DNA of 30,660 nt. Origin: Flammula alnicola (taxonomy: Eukaryota; Basidiomycota; Agaricomycetes; Agaricales; Strophariaceae). The stretch lies in NCBI GenBank assembly GCA_015499995.1, contig JADNRV010000480.1, positions 1 to 30,660 on the forward strand. Direction: 5' to 3'. Positions 18,318-29,891 of this stretch are shown in pieces; the stretch's first letter is position 1, and every line of letters starts with the position of its first letter. The position numbers and the translations under genes were made by a program. The notes beneath the pieces were generated by a model, which was not told the origin of the DNA, ran no database searches, and saw only the letters and a program-made list of their open reading frames with translations.

Positions 18318-20213
18318 TCACAACCCAACACGCAAGGTCTTCGCAACCTTCGGGCCCCCACCCCCCTTGTCAATCTTATACCGGTATCGCCTCAAGAACG
18401 GCACCCCAATCAACGGTATCCCCCTCTCCACCACCATCAGCGCCTCTGGGCGGCCATCGGGGTCCGTGAGAACATCATAGGTGCCCTCCTGCTTTAGATG
18501 GTTGGGACATCGTTCACGCGCCCAGCGAATATTGATCTGCTTCAGGCCGGGGTTATATTTGAGGATCCGCAGAGCGGTGGAGATCATGTTCTCGTCGATA
18601 TAGTTGTGGCCTTTCGTTAGCGAGAAGTGTTTGAGATCGGGGAGGAGTTTGAGTTGGGTTATTAGTTGTTTCAGGGGTTTCTGGGTCGTCGAAGTAAAAT
18701 GTCAGCTCATCGGATGAAGGGAAGGGAAAAGGGAAAAGAAAAGAGAGTCGAAATACTTACAACCGTAAAGGAAGTAGTACACATGAAATGAAAATCCGTA
18801 AGTTTTGGACAAGCGACCAAAATCGAGTAGAAGAAATGGGAATGATCCCTGCTCGGATCGAAGACGTGCGTCCAGATATCCAGACTCGTGAGGTTGGTGA
18901 GGCTCCTCAGAATTGGACACACCGTCCCGAGTCTGCTCTCGTAGACGGGCTCACACGTCAGATCCAGCGTCTCGACCGCCTCCGGGTGTGGGAGTTCTGC
19001 CAGCTGTTGATATACACCGATGAAAGTGTCGAGCACGGGTAGCGCCGAGGGAGAGAGACGCATCGGGATCGCATCGGGTGACATCCAGCGCTTGAAATTC
19101 CATAGGAATCGAACGTACTTGAGCTCCGTGTGCTTATCGAGAAAGCGCCCAAGGGAGTAGTCGGTAGAGAGTGAAGGCGGGCCGAGGGAGAAGTCGGCTT
19201 GGTAGCCGAAGGAGCCGAGGGTGAGCGTGTGGAGGCGCGGCCAGTAGCCCTCCGTTATCCGCTCAAAGTCGAACACCCGTGCCGAGGACGAGAAGCTGCA
19301 TATGGCGAGCTCCTGCAGGTCCGGACACCGGTTTATGAGCATATCCCAGAAGCGTAATGGGATGTGTTCGAGGGATGGGAAGAGTTCTGAGGGGGAGAGG
19401 TATCGATTAGGTGCACGTCAGATAGTGACGGTGGTGACGACGACGCACCTGATCCGCCGAGGCCGTGTCGAACGATGAGCGAGAAGCTCGTGAGATTCGA
19501 AAAGTTAAATAGGGTGCTCTCGGGATCGAGAGGTCGCGTGCCGACGTTGGAGAAGACGCTCTTGAGGTCGGGGCAACTAACATAGGGGGCGGCATTGAGT
19601 GTTCACGTAGTGGAGCTAGCATGGATGTAAACGCACTTTGATCGCAAGGTCTCCCACAGCGAGTCCTTGGGCAGCTCTAGCCCATCCCAGTCGAACGTGT
19701 GCATCACCGTTAGATCCTTGGAAATTTTCTCAATCATCTCTACGACCCATGCCTCGCTGAGGTGCTCGTCGGGCCTAGGCCATGCAAGATAGTAGTTGGG
19801 TCGCACGGCGAGTTTCCTGATGTACCCGCAGATATCCCTCCGCTGGAGCAGCATAGTTAAGGTGACCCTACAGTTCTTGCTAGACTTGAGAGTGACTGTC
19901 TCGTACAACGCCGGCATCAACAGAGCTCTGAGGTGGGTTGACTAACGCCAAATTATGAATGAAGCGTATGAACGATGGAGAACAACACACGTACGGTTAG
20001 ACTGAAATTGAGTATATCGGAAGGCGAAAGAAAATCCACAATCTCGCGAACGATGTCTGCTGGTATCGACCCCACAGGTGCCGTTGTCGATATTGAGCCA
20101 TAGGTGGATGTCCGAGTTGAAAGGGGAAGCTGAAAGAGCGTTCTGAGGCTTCGCCGGCGGTTACTCTTCGTCAGAGACTCGCGAATAGCCTCGTAGTTCG
20201 GACCACGCTCCAT
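18318..20213 (-). CDS. F-box protein with leucine-rich-like repeats
   Basis: Probable substrate adaptor of an SCF ubiquitin ligase. Five exons on the minus strand (20213-19995, 19941-19637, 19576-19449, 19386-18761, 18680-18318) give 546 aa in one frame, with introns of 53, 60, 62 and 80 nt. The F-box lies at about residues 47-90: V-G-S-I-P-A-D-I-V-R-E-I-V-D-F-L, then S-P-S-D-I-L-N-F-S-L-T, and across the intron L-R-A-L-L-M-P-A-L-Y-E-T-V. The rest holds irregular Leu-rich repeats of the fungal F-box type, such as C-P-D-L-K-S-V-F, F-S-N-L-T-S-F-S-L, C-P-D-L-Q-E-L-A-I and L-T-N-L-T-S-L-D-I-W. The first intron acceptor is the TAG at 19942, not the nearer CAG, because only it keeps phase with donor GTACGT. 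The target is unknown. Confidence 0.8.
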
Positions 20214-20618
20214 CTGAGAAGTTTTCAGGGAGAAGGAGGGAGAGACAGTGCCCCGTGGGGCAGCGGAAATGCAGGGCGATGGACGCTGCTGTCTAAGGCT
20301 CAAGGCTGCAGCGACGCACTATACCAAACGTGGACCGTGCGACATTTCGAAATCTTATCTTATCGTCATAATTTCAGTAGCCAAGGTGTGTCATGGGCGC
20401 TACGCGACTTTAGATGTTTTAGAGATAATATTTGACTCGGAGCTCTCGCCAAGTTCGGGGTCTCGGGATGAAATTTACTTGCGCTTGGAGTTAGGATTTG
20501 GAACATGCAGTTCCGAGTCGCGTTGAGTATTAATATTATGAATGATTTATTCCATGCACTGTTTTGCTGTACCTGCCGAACTGAATATATATAACGATCT
20601 CATTCTCGCATGATACGC
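20214..20618. other. Short intergenic region between two minus-strand genes
   Basis: It holds the promoter and leader of the F-box gene and the 3' flank of the 265-aa gene. An AT-rich patch near 20525-20595 includes ATATATATA. I see no gene. Confidence 0.4.
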
Positions 20619-21480
20619 TCAGCAGCTCGAAGGGAATAAGATATCCCATGCATCTTTTTCCGAGATATCCTTTGTGAAACCAGTTTCCGCATTTTCGATT
20701 GTGCGCTGGAAATCAGGGGACGAATTTCAGCACTACTGGAAGCCCCTGAATTAAAACTTATACGCTTACCTCCAAAAGAGCAACTGCAGAAGGAAGCTGG
20801 AAGAGTTGGATGTCTTTCATTAACTTCAACGCATGTGTAACCCCGCCTTCGATTTTCTCGAAATTGGCCCGTGATGTGCGCATGATCTGTGCACCAGCAA
20901 CGGCGAGAAGGAGACAAGCCACGACGCCGAATATCTCTCGTTGCTCGGGTTCTGGAGGGGAGCCAGGATCGACTTCGCCCAGACCGATCCTCATAATTGC
21001 AATCGGGGTATTAGTTAAAGAGTGAAGTCCGTAGTTAATAGCCGAGGCGGATAGCAGTGCTGTCGTGAGTCGTATATTCGACGGTTCGACCGCCAAGTTG
21101 CCCAACCGATTATCGTTAAAGCTATCCTCGAGACCTTGGTCAATTTCATCATACAAGCAGTATGAGAAAACGTCGTCGAAGGGTGTGGGCTCCGAATCCC
21201 ATGGTACCTGTAATGTCGATATCTCGGGAGTACTCATGATGGAGGTGAGGATCTGGCAATAAGAGGGGACGCCCTTGGGGTGATCATAGGTCATCTTCGC
21301 GACATATGCGGCCAGCGCGCAGGCGCAGTTCCTATGTTTCTGGATAATGGATACGAGCTGCCCGGCAATATTGGCAGGGACAGTGTCTGAGGGTATTGGA
21401 GAAGGAAAGACCACGCAGAATTCGTTCCAGTATTTGTCGAGTGCATCTGTATTTGTCCAGGAGAACGATAACTGGGACAT
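20619..21480 (-). CDS. Unrecognised 265-aa protein
   Basis: Two exons on the minus strand (21480-20770 and 20705-20619), with a clean 64-nt intron (GTAAGC...TTCCAG). The protein looks helical and soluble or peripheral. It has an N-terminal W-T-N-T-D-A-L-D-K-Y-W-N-E-F, a middle with F-D-D-V-F-S-Y-C-L-Y-D-E-I-D, and an Ala/Leu-rich helix I-F-G-V-V-A-C-L-L-L-A-V-A-G-A-Q that might lie in a membrane but is flanked by charges. Exon 2 adds a charged 28-residue tail ending D-I-L-F-P-S-S-C. There is no signal peptide. I recognise no domain. Without the splice the frame ends three codons after the donor. Confidence 0.6.
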
Positions 21481-21999
21481 TGTTGGTCTATCTTCAAATG
21501 TAATCGTTTATCTGGAATGAAGAAACATAAATGCTGGAGGAAAAGAATGGGCTCTGAAGGGACGCACAGCTGGCAACGACATCAAGGACGTGTTGAATTG
21601 AGAAACGCTCGTGGAATTAAATGATCAAAAGTAAAACGGTGCAAGCGGTCTCAGTCACGTGAAATATTAAGCTTTGCTTACTAATACATGTTAGCCCATA
21701 TTTTTTTAGTTCTCTTCTGTCGCGACCAAGTTTGCAGCTGCCGCTCGGGGCACGAGAGATCCCTCAGCTAATTTTCCGGGCCTCTCTCTCGCACTCCCAT
21801 AAGCTGATGCATCCTTCTCTCAGCAAAATGGACGTTCGGCTTTGTAAGACAAGAGAGGTGCTGACTAAGGTTTAGGTTTGTCTTAGATTTCTCAGCGTCC
21901 GGACTGTATCAATGTTCTAACTTTGCGATGTGTATAACCAGGTCCAAATCCACCCTCAGGTCAAACCAGACGAGTGACGTTCAAACGCAAACTATACCA
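21481..21999. other. Intergenic region between divergent genes
   Basis: It lies between the 265-aa gene (minus) and the hydrolase (plus), so it carries both promoters. An in-frame ATG at 21928 would add 24 residues to the hydrolase, but they do not look like the family, so 22000 is preferred. No clear TATA box. Confidence 0.4.
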
Positions 22000-23222
22000 A
22001 TGGAAACGTTTGCTACCTCAATGCCAATGACCACAGTCAAGACGCAGTACCTCGATGGAATTGAAGTGTTCTACCGTGAAGCGGGACCTCTTGCTCCAAA
22101 TGCTCCTGTTCTTCTCTTATTGCACGGCTTTCCATCGTCGTCTTTCCAATATCGCAATCTCATACCCATGTTGGCAACGAAGTATCGTGTAATTGTGCGT
22201 GTTCTATATTTCATAGCTTAGTTGGACGTCGTTTCGAATACTCATTGTTAATGTACAGGCTCCAGACCTCCCGGGATTTGGCTTCACCAGTGTGTCTCCA
22301 TTTCTTGTTTTCGTTCTCGAGGCCGATGCTTCTAACTGCCCTCTTCGACAGAAGTACCCACAGTCGCCGCCGATAGCGATGCTCAAGAGCCTCATGGCTT
22401 TAAATACACCTTTGACTCTCTGGCTAAGGCAATCATCGACTTCACATACGCCTTGAACCTCACCAAGTTCGGTATATATATCTTCGACTATGGCGCTCCT
22501 GTTGGCTTTCGGTGAGTTCGACTTTCAGTTTCTTTCAAACTCAAGAAACATGTATTCATTATCTTAAAAAACAGACTCGCCATTGAACGTCCAGACGCTA
22601 TAACGGTCATCATTTCGCAAAATGGCAACGCCTTCGAGCAGGGCATGGGTGATTTTTGGAGAGTCATTCGTGCTTATTGGGACGATCCTATCCCTGCGAA
22701 CCGAGATGCTTTGCGGTTCCTGACCACGTTTGACGTTACACGTTCTCAGGTATGTCTTTTTATGTCTTCTTGCAATTGCATATTGATCGAACCCGTTACC
22801 CATGTCTGCAGTATACGACAGGAGAGGCCCATCCCGGTTCCATTCCGCCTGAGACATACTACCTTGACCAAATGTTACTTGATCGACCAGGGAATACGGA
22901 GGTACAGCTGGACCTCTTCTACGATTGTAACTCTTCAGCTCTCCTTTTTTATCTCAGCTATTGACAGTTATTATTAACAGACAGGAAAAACGTCGCCATG
23001 TATCCTCTCTTCCACGAATATTTGCAGAACTACCGCCCACCTGTCCTCGCAATATGGGGAAAGAACGACATAATATTTCTTCGTCAAGGTGCCGAGGCGT
23101 ATCGAACCCTACTTCCAGACGCAGAGGTACATCTCGTCGATGGGGGGCATTTCCTGCTTGAGAATCATTTGGAGGAGGTTGTACACCATATCAGGGACTT
23201 TCTGCAGAGAAGGTGGATTTGA
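22000..23222 (+). CDS. Alpha/beta hydrolase, haloalkane dehalogenase / epoxide hydrolase-like
   Basis: Six exons (22000-22194, 22259-22289, 22352-22511, 22575-22749, 22812-22926, 22981-23222) give 305 aa in one frame. The fold shows the oxyanion loop H42-G-F-P-S-S-S, the D-L-P-G-F-G-F-T strand, the nucleophile elbow F-D121-Y-G-A-P-V-G-F-R, the acid region W-G-K-N-D255 and the base G-G-H282-F. An Asp at the elbow, not Ser, places it with dehalogenase/epoxide hydrolase-type enzymes that form an ester on Asp; the natural substrate is unknown. No signal peptide, so probably cytosolic. The ATG at 22000 begins a normal length for the family. Exon 2 is only 31 nt but encodes a conserved strand and is required. 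The intron at 22290 uses donor GTGTGT. Confidence 0.82.
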
Positions 23223-23765
23223 TGGGTTGCCTCACGAGGGTGTACATGTTTCAGCCTTTATAACTTCATCTATGATGCACGAAGCCTCGTTCCCGTCCTT
23301 TCAAACCTTTATATCGGTCAGCAGTCAACTAGTCACGGGCATCGATTACCACTCCGCTACTTAAACTTTCGACAGAAGATATGTTACGTGATGTCACTCC
23401 ATCAGCAGGAAAATCTGCGCGCTTATCGGGAAAATATTCATAGCAGGTCTCTAGCGGACAGAAGTGCACAATGTCTCTCGCCATACTGCGACATACGTGG
23501 GCATCGGTTCGGCAGTATATCTTAGATCGACTCATCAGAAAGACTTCCGTTTGGACCTTGTGAACACTAAGAACACTTGACGTTCTTAATTGGACAGAGC
23601 CTCATGGGCGGCTATAATTGTTCACACAATTTTAAGTCAGTCACACGGTACGAAGTTAACACGTCCAACCCTATATCAGAATTAGCGAGAAGATCAGGGT
23701 TCGTGGCGTCGTTATTCATCTTTCTCCCATCTTCCACCATCGCTGATACTGACCATTACCTCGTC
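23223..23765. other. Intergenic / promoter region of copy B
   Basis: It holds the hydrolase 3' flank and the upstream region of copy B. The frame of copy B is open back to 23577, but those residues have no counterpart in copy A, so they are treated as non-coding. Confidence 0.4.
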
Positions 23766-26700
23766 ATGCAACAAAATAGTCGACAGTCGACGTCTCGCCC
23801 CTTCAAGACCACCGCTTTTGTACTTCCGACCCGAAATTTGGCCGCTCCAAATATCAGAGGGGCTGTTCTTGCCAGTGGCCTCGCAGGAACGGCGTTTACG
23901 CACCCGCAGGGGTTTGGGAGTTTCCCCCTCGTACCTGAGGCCTATCAGGACGTTCCATACGCACCGATCGACCCCTTCAAGCCCTCGATTTTGTATAGCA
24001 TAAGAAACTTACGCACAGAAAGTGACGACGACTTTCGTCCTGTCGCCATCCACGCTCCATCATCGCCGCCTGAAAGGACGCCCGACGTCACTATCCCTAT
24101 GAACGCTTCAGACGCCCATCCGGAGCTTCCACCCCTCAAATCAGCCATGCGACGATACCCTTCGGTCGTCCTTCCTGTAGCTGATGCGGAGCAGCTCGAA
24201 AGCCAAATTTCCGTCGTGTCTCGTCGAGTCAACGAAGAGCGCTTGAGTAGGATTTCTATTGAGCACCATTCCAGACCTACATCCCGCCGGGAGCGGTCGC
24301 ACAGCCCAAGCCTACAAAGGATCAAAAGTTGGGAGACATTTCCTGAACCTGCGGCAGCGGGTCCGTCAGAGCGGCGTGACGGAGGCAGGAGATATTCTAG
24401 ACGGCTAAACCTTTCCCCCTCTCCTTCTGGCAGAAGAAGTTTACCTAGAGGCGGTCGTAGAACCCGTACCAGCAAGTCGACGTCGAGATCTCGCAGTCGC
24501 TCGCGTAAAAGGAGTCCAGCTCCCGAGTAACACCCTTCTCTCCGACCTTTTCTGATCAAACAGCCATCCCAGGGTTTCAACATGCTCGACGCCGTTCTTC
24601 AAGTACAACCGGTACCAGGAGCTCTGGTTTCGATTCCAATGGAAGCGTTTCTCCCGATTACAACACGATCGGGATTTCGGGACAACTCCCGACTGGCACT
24701 GCAACGACGACGGATGGGATGAACTTCATTCATGACCCATATCTCCATCCTGATTATCTTCCTCCAATGCCATATCAACATCATACCGCGAGCTCTCAGA
24801 GCCCAAGCTTACGGCAATTCAAAGTCGTACCCCCAAGTCCTCGCACTGATTCTCAAGGACGTCCGACGACGGATCCAGAGAAATCTCAAGCTGAACAATC
24901 GGAACTTTCCTCCGTCGATGCTAAAACCTATATCTATGCGTTTGTAGTCGACACCTTGCCCCGCCAGGTCTATCTCAATCTACTCCTCCACCTCCCTTCC
25001 TTATATTTCTCGCGCGTGACCCGGATATTTGAGGAAACGGAATTGAGCATGCCAAAAATCAGGGAAGGCGTGCTAGAGGCTGCAAGGCACTTACCGGATC
25101 CTGAGACTGGCATCCCGCCGCAGTGGAGGCATGACCTCCCAATAGCGGACCTCCGATATATAAACCTCCAAAAGGCGTAGCAGTTATTCATCGATTCGCT
25201 AATGAGGGAGTGGAAAACTTTGAACATAATCTCTGTCTTACTTTTATCGTAAGTCTAAATTCTAGTTTCTAGTGCGCACGTCCGGCATACTAATACAGAC
25301 ATATAGAGATAGAGCCATTTTAACCGTCTTGCAGATTGACAGCGCAGCAGCTGACCCTCTCACACGCTATGCGGCCCTCGTGTCCATGATATTTGCTCTC
25401 ATGAGTCTCTTATACGGGTGTATATACATTATACGCTTTACGACGATGCGGAAGACGTATAAAGCAGCATTATGGGCCGAGGTATGCATGTAATCTGCCT
25501 CCCAATTATATATTCTTAACACATCCACATTGCCAGGAGGCTCAGCGATCGAAGACGAGCATATGGTGGAATGTTTGGATACTTCTTGCCATGCCTGCCA
25601 CATGGTTAGCCTGGTAAGCACGGTCTTCGTTCATTTTCGATCCACATCAAATATCGGGCATTCCAGGTCAATGATCGCATTCATCATTTGCATCATGTCA
25701 TTCGTCTGGCGCACAGGAACCATTGACGATGCAAATAGAGGTCCCATGACTACTTCTCAAGCTCTCGCCCCCCGAATTACGATCACAATTATTCTCTGCC
25801 TCGGTGTCGTCTATTTTGTCCTCATCACAAACACCTTGAAACGCTATGGTGATATGATGGATCGCACCTGGCAGAAACTCATAATGGAATGGATTCACAC
25901 GAAGCCATCAAAGCACAGCTTGCGTTCAACAACTTCTCGATATACCGGCGCTTCGTTTTACGCCACGGCTTCCTCTTTAGGTTCAAAATTCGGCATCCCT
26001 TCTTCGAATCAAACCCCTGCCAATAGCCAGAATAACCTTGCACCACCAAGTCGCGACTTCGGGTTTGAGCAAAATGCTCCCTTCATCCCGAAAGCGGATT
26101 CCAGTGAGTCTCTTCGTGGGAGGTCCATCGCAAGAAAATCTCTCAGCCCAAGCGAAGTTCGAGCCACCGCCTACGCCGAAGACAAGACTAAAGAATTCGA
26201 GCCCGTCAGAATGGTCAAGCTCCTGCACTTCATACCTGCGGAGCCTTTGCCGACGACAGAGATGCCAGATGAAGATGACCTAACGACTTGCCGCTTGTCG
26301 AAGGAACAGTGGGAAAAATTTAGTTCTGTATGTGAAGGTCTCTATTTGCGTGGTTTAAAGAACGTTTCTCTCAATCGTTCCGTTGTTAATATGCACATTA
26401 GGAAGTACAAACAAACTGGGACGTCGACAAACTGGACCGAATTTTACCTGTCCTACAACGGTGGAATGAGGCGATATTCCATAAAGCAGGAGGTCAACTC
26501 GCATTATGCGAAGAATTTAGCGCCTCGTCATTCAATTATGCAATCCTTCATTTCTCTGCGAAGGATCTCCTACCACGAGACATCACGCGATATGGCTCGA
26601 TTCCAGAAGGATTGCAGAGACTGGATATATTGCTATCGCCCGCCGTCAACATTGATGATTCTAAACCAGAAATCGTATCCTTGCTTTCGCGCCGTACTGA

Positions 26701-26875
26701 TGGCATAGATCTACACCTCCCTGGAATAATCGAAGAGGAAGCAGAAGATTCAGCAGAGGATTCAAGTTCTACGAGATTGCACCTGCGGTCATACTTCGCA
26801 GCCCGAGACTCGGAAGGAGCCGTCCCACCATCCAGGACACGATTTGGAGGAGTAGATATGGATCACTCGACTTAG
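23766..26875 (+). pseudogene. Multi-pass membrane protein, copy B, with one in-frame TAG
   Basis: Six exons (23766-24504, 24564-25248, 25313-25481, 25537-25613, 25667-26327, 26402-26875) form one frame of 934 codons, broken only by TAG at 25178-25180 (codon 452). Copy A has Trp there in L-Q-K-T-W-E-L-F. The start is aligned to copy A. The N-terminal half is Ser/Arg/Pro-rich with an R-S run ending at the first donor, GTAAAA. The core repeats copy A: D-T-L-P-R-Q-V-Y-L, S-R-V-T-R-I-F-E-E-T-E, then the helices and L-K-R-Y-G-D-M-M-D-R-T-W. Beyond copy A it adds a soluble domain with L-S-K-E-Q-W-E-K-F and R-W-N-E-A-I-F-H-K-A-G-G, and an acidic tail. It may be a very young pseudogene, a sequencing error, or a codon read through or edited. 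The exon 3 acceptor at 25312 is chosen over 25306 because it matches copy A. Confidence 0.7.
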
Positions 26876-27572
26876 ACTTCCCCTACGACTCCAATACACT
26901 GTATGTATCGAACCGCGGACGCTTTTTCACCCTGCTTTTAACTCGAGATTGGATCGTGTAATCATTATCCTCAAAACTGATAGGCAATATCCACGAATTA
27001 TCCGTCCCATAGAAAGTCCAATGATATCTCACCTTTGCTTCGAAAGTTAATTACTACAGTATCGGATACCGATGCAGGTACGGGTGAGCGCTTGAGCTGC
27101 AAATGGAAACAGTTTTTTTCAGCGCTCAGTCGTACAGATTGCCTTTGGACCGAAAGCATCTCAAAGTGGATCTCCTGGAATTTAAGTCAAAGTATCTTTG
27201 AAATTGCCCCGAGAGCTAAGGACCACACGGATCTCCAGGACCTGATGTGAAAGCTCCCCAATTCAATGGGTACAAAAATATGCTATTTATCCTCGTGAGG
27301 TGGTAATTAACAATACATTCCTAATATGCAGATATACTTTGAGCTCCGGGTAATGATGGCATGAGAAGCTGCATGCGAGTTGATAGGACGATATGCCGCT
27401 TTCTTCGCTCACAATGACTTCGCACTGATCCCAGATTCTGGAATGTTCGAAATAATAATTATTAAGAGTTTCGACTGGATATTGGCTCAAATGTTGAAGA
27501 GAGAGGAAAACACTGGGAATAGAATACAAGTATTTCGTGAAAAAGACTTGAGGATCGTTTAAATGATTAACA
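26876..27572. other. Intergenic region between convergent genes
   Basis: The 3' flanks of copy B and the sugar transporter. Short open frames at 27035-27250 and 27287-27572 show no family features; part of the latter is the transporter's terminal exon and 3'UTR in another frame. I see nothing else. Confidence 0.4.
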
Positions 27573-29891
27573 TCATGGGCATATAGAGTCATCAATCGCG
27601 TGTTTATGTTGAATGTTCCGCAGAGTGTTTTTCTGGGGAGATTCAGCACCCTTAGGTCGCTGAAGGGACACTCGTCAGTAACCAAAGCAAAATTATAGGT
27701 AAGAAGGACTGATACACATACCGGAATTTCCTTCGATTTCTCAACGACTTCTGCAAGGGTCTTCTTTCCGACATGCTTGCCGATCTTCCAGGCAGTGAGG
27801 GTATGCCCTTGCTTGAAGATATCTTCGACTTCTTCGAGCGATCGTCCGACGGTTTCGGGGAACATAAAGAAGACATGGAGGAATGCAGCGAAGTTGAACG
27901 TGCCGAAGATGAAGTAGGTTTTCCAGGCGATGGTGTTGAGACCTGGTGGTACGGCGAAAGCGAGTGCGGTGTTGAATGCCCAGTTGGACGCCTAGAATAA
28001 TATGTGAGTAACAGCTTCTAAGAATAGACGATAACAAAGTCGCTTACAGTTGCGAGAGCCACAGCCTTTCCTCGGACTTTAAGGGAGTACTGGAGTTAAT
28101 AACCCATCAGCACACGCTATCAAGGTCAATTTCAAAGAATCTCCTACCAATTCGGCGGGGTACGTCCAAGAGACAGGGCCCATCGTGATGGCGAAACTGC
28201 AAACGAAAAGATACGAGCAGACAATCACAGCCCTTGTCGCGGCCTGGTTATCCAAGATGACCCAAACGCTATCGCCTCCGCCCGAGGGAACAGACCAGTG
28301 CCCAAAGCGCGCCTGAATTCCACCGACGAGGAACATCCAGAAGCCCATCAAGAGAGTACCAACGAGAAGCATGGGACGACGCCCCCATTTATCGATGTAG
28401 ATAATAGCAGGGACTAGAATAAGGAAATATGCTTAGGTCGCATTTCAAAAAAGTGAATGACGACGTACCGGTGAAGGCAACATTGAGGACGTATTGGACC
28501 GACTATCGGTGATTGAATAAGATTGTTGAAAATATCGAGGAAGCCAGGAACGTACATCAGCGATAAGGTTGCTTCGTCGTCCAGTAAGACCAGCCCCCTG
28601 GAAGACATAGACGATGTAATACCTAACAAACAAGTGGCCGATGACGAATTAACCTATTCGAACAGTCTTATAAAAAGAGAAGGTCCTTACATCATAATGT
28701 TCATACCGCAAAGCTGAGACCACATTTGCAAGCTCATACCAAGCATTACACGACGTGGATTTCCCCCCTTCAATAGGTCGAGGTAGGACTTGGCTCCTTC
28801 TGTGCGTTCGAAGTACACCTGCTGCTTGATTTCCTCGAATTCGAGGACGACAAGTTCGTTTCGAGTGTCGCCGTCACCGTGTAAGTCAGCGAGGATTTGA
28901 AGAGCTTCCTCCTCACTAGAAGTGAAGGTCCATAAGCTGAAGGTAATAATCATTCGCCAGGCAAATTTACTTACTGTCCATGATCGAAGAGATAACGAGG
29001 ACTCTCAGGGAAGACAAGCATACCAATACTGAGAATAATGGCAGGAATCATTTGCAGGCCCCATGGAATTCGGAACGAGGCGACTCCATTGATGTACGAG
29101 CAGCCGAATGTGACGAAGTACTGGAGGAGAATACCCCATGTGATAGACCATTGTTGCAGAGAGACCATGCGTCCTCGAATCGCCGGAGCAGTGATTTCGG
29201 ACTGGTAGATAGGCACGACAGCACTAGAAAGTCCGACAGATAATCCTGAGATAATACGTCCGACAACGAGCATTCCGCGATTCTACATTACGATCAAAAG
29301 GGACGAGTCAACACAAGGAAAAGGGGAATGTCGTTACAGGACTTACGACGGAAGCGCACTGAAGGATAGAACCAACGACCCAAATCATACCGGCCAAAAT
29401 AATTGTTTTCTTCCTGCCCAACTTGTCCGCTAATTGCGTGACGGCGAGTGCTCCGACTAAGGAGCCGGCAGGCATAGCAGCGACAATCGCTCCTTGCGCC
29501 GATGGGTTGGGCTGGATGCCAATACCATCAGGCACGAATAAAAAAGAAAAAGGAAATCGACTAACGAAATTGAAAGTCTTCAAATATGACTCATTCTGAA
29601 GAAGAAAGGGAACACTCAGAACATGTTGAGCTTTAGTTGGGTAGGATGTTACTTACGTTGAGGACACCAGACATGGACGAAATGTCCAGACCGAAAAGTC
29701 CACCTCCGATACACGCAAACGAACCCACGATATACTAGATTGAGGGTAAGTTTCGACAGCCTCCAGCTGAAGTGTCGATGGCGACGTACTGGATTAGATG
29801 CGATCTTCGCATTGTAGGTCGTGAATTGCTGCGAGGACGAGGACGTTCAACATTGGAAAGAAAAGAAAAGAAATTTGCTCACTCCCGGCAT
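27573..29891 (-). CDS. MFS monosaccharide (hexose) transporter
   Basis: Proton-coupled sugar uptake at the plasma membrane is the likely role. Thirteen exons on the minus strand (29891-29883, 29828-29790, 29734-29657, 29595-29566, 29511-29347, 29282-28975, 28915-28691, 28622-28556, 28502-28469, 28413-28148, 28089-28048, 27991-27722, 27659-27573) sum to 539 aa in one frame, the usual length. Signatures: L-G84-R-K-K after helix 2, V-G-R-I-I-S-G-L, the P-E-S-P-R-Y-L motif (199-205), W-S-Q-L-C-G-M-N in helix 7 (275-282), D327-K-W-G-R-R, and P-A-E-L then V-R-G-K. Helix 7 resembles the MstC-type fungal glucose transporters I recall rather than the Q-Q-L-S-G-I-N form. The first exon codes only Met-Pro-Gly; phase and family length support it. 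Substrate specificity is inferred. Confidence 0.9.

Noticed and set aside
17872..18321. A 149-codon frame on the minus strand rich in Phe, Leu and Ser
   Set aside because: It reads a purine-rich 3' flanking stretch backwards; low complexity, no family features, and it overlaps the last bases of the F-box gene.
23945..24583. A 212-codon minus-strand frame rich in Arg, Leu and Gly
   Set aside because: It is antisense to the Ser/Arg/Pro-rich first exon of copy B, a composition that typically leaves the opposite strand open.
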